NCBI GenBank assembly: GCA_036657595.1
Contig: JAVXFZ010000119.1
Location: 1-5,744, forward strand
Reading direction: 5' to 3'
DNA: 5,744 bases
From: Odoribacter sp036657595
GTDB taxonomy: Bacteria > Bacteroidota > Bacteroidia > Bacteroidales > Marinifilaceae
The notes beneath the pieces were generated by a model. That model was not told the origin of the DNA, searched no databases, and saw nothing but the letters and a program-made list of their open reading frames with translations. Each line of letters begins with the position of its first letter. Position 1 is the first letter of the stretch. This document shows, piece by piece, positions 5,672-5,744 of the stretch. Position numbers and translations under genes: made by a program.

Positions 5672-5678
5672 TACGAAA
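5658..5678. repeat. Inverted repeat overlapping the -7 box at 5664-5671
   Basis: TTTCG (5658-5662) plus TAC (5664-5666) pairs with GTA (5671-5673) plus CGAAA (5674-5678), around a TTTT loop with G5663 bulged. TTTCGG is also directly repeated ten bases upstream (5648-5653 and 5658-5663). Its overlap with the -7 box suggests a repressor site. No T run follows, so a terminator role is unlikely. Confidence 0.45.
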
Positions 5679-5686
5679 GTTGAAGG

Positions 5687-5744
5687 ATGTCTATGAAAAG
5701 AATGGTTTGTTATATAGGGTGTTTGTTGTGGTGGTGGACGGCGG
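5687..5744 (+). CDS. Start of an exported protein, cut by the window edge
   Basis: An open frame from the ATG at 5687 reads MSMKRMVCYIGCLLWWWTA and runs off the window after 19 codons. A basic start followed by a hydrophobic stretch is typical of a signal peptide or first membrane segment. A second ATG at 5693 (MKRMVCY) is an equally good start. A well-formed promoter lies just upstream, supporting a real gene. No domain is visible, so the function cannot be inferred. Confidence 0.6.
   Translation, partial: MSMKRMVCYIGCLLWWWTA

Overview
The window looks like a chromosomal housekeeping stretch from a member of the Bacteroidales (phylum Bacteroidota). The grounds are protein families and styles typical of that group: a DUF4105 protein, an OmpA-like plus TPR lipoprotein, and TruA with the variant tail AGTSVPGNALFL. 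Starts lack Shine-Dalgarno sequences, and there are several matches to the Bacteroidota -7 box TAnnTTTG. Genus cannot be fixed by reading. G+C is roughly half by eye. No mobile element, CRISPR array, tRNA or rRNA was seen.

Layout. On the minus strand, truA (tRNA pseudouridine synthase) is followed with zero spacing by a DUF4105 membrane/periplasmic protein; the stop TAA abuts the next ATG, so they form a two-gene operon. A divergent intergenic region of about 330 bases separates truA from a plus-strand lipoprotein gene with an OmpA-like middle domain and C-terminal TPRs, which ends in a strong intrinsic terminator. Next comes a 322-base gap holding direct repeats, two poly-T tracts, a foldable element and a candidate promoter. 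It is followed by a KamA-type (lysine 2,3-aminomutase-like) radical SAM gene. After that, a good promoter overlapped by an inverted repeat precedes the first 19 codons of a gene cut by the window edge, whose product begins like an exported protein.

The most striking whole-window property is compositional. The plus strand is G+T rich almost everywhere, whichever strand is coding. Plus-strand genes use TTG, GCG, GTG, GAG and CGG, whereas minus-strand genes use CTC, GCC, GTC, AAC and ACC. This is what strong replication-strand asymmetry looks like, with the plus strand probably leading. It also explains the many long antisense reading frames, which I regard as shadows.

No single pathway ties the genes together. 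I see tRNA modification, two envelope-associated proteins, a radical SAM enzyme and the start of another exported protein. The least understood items are the KamA-like enzyme, which has a non-canonical active site, and the 3970-4291 intergenic region.
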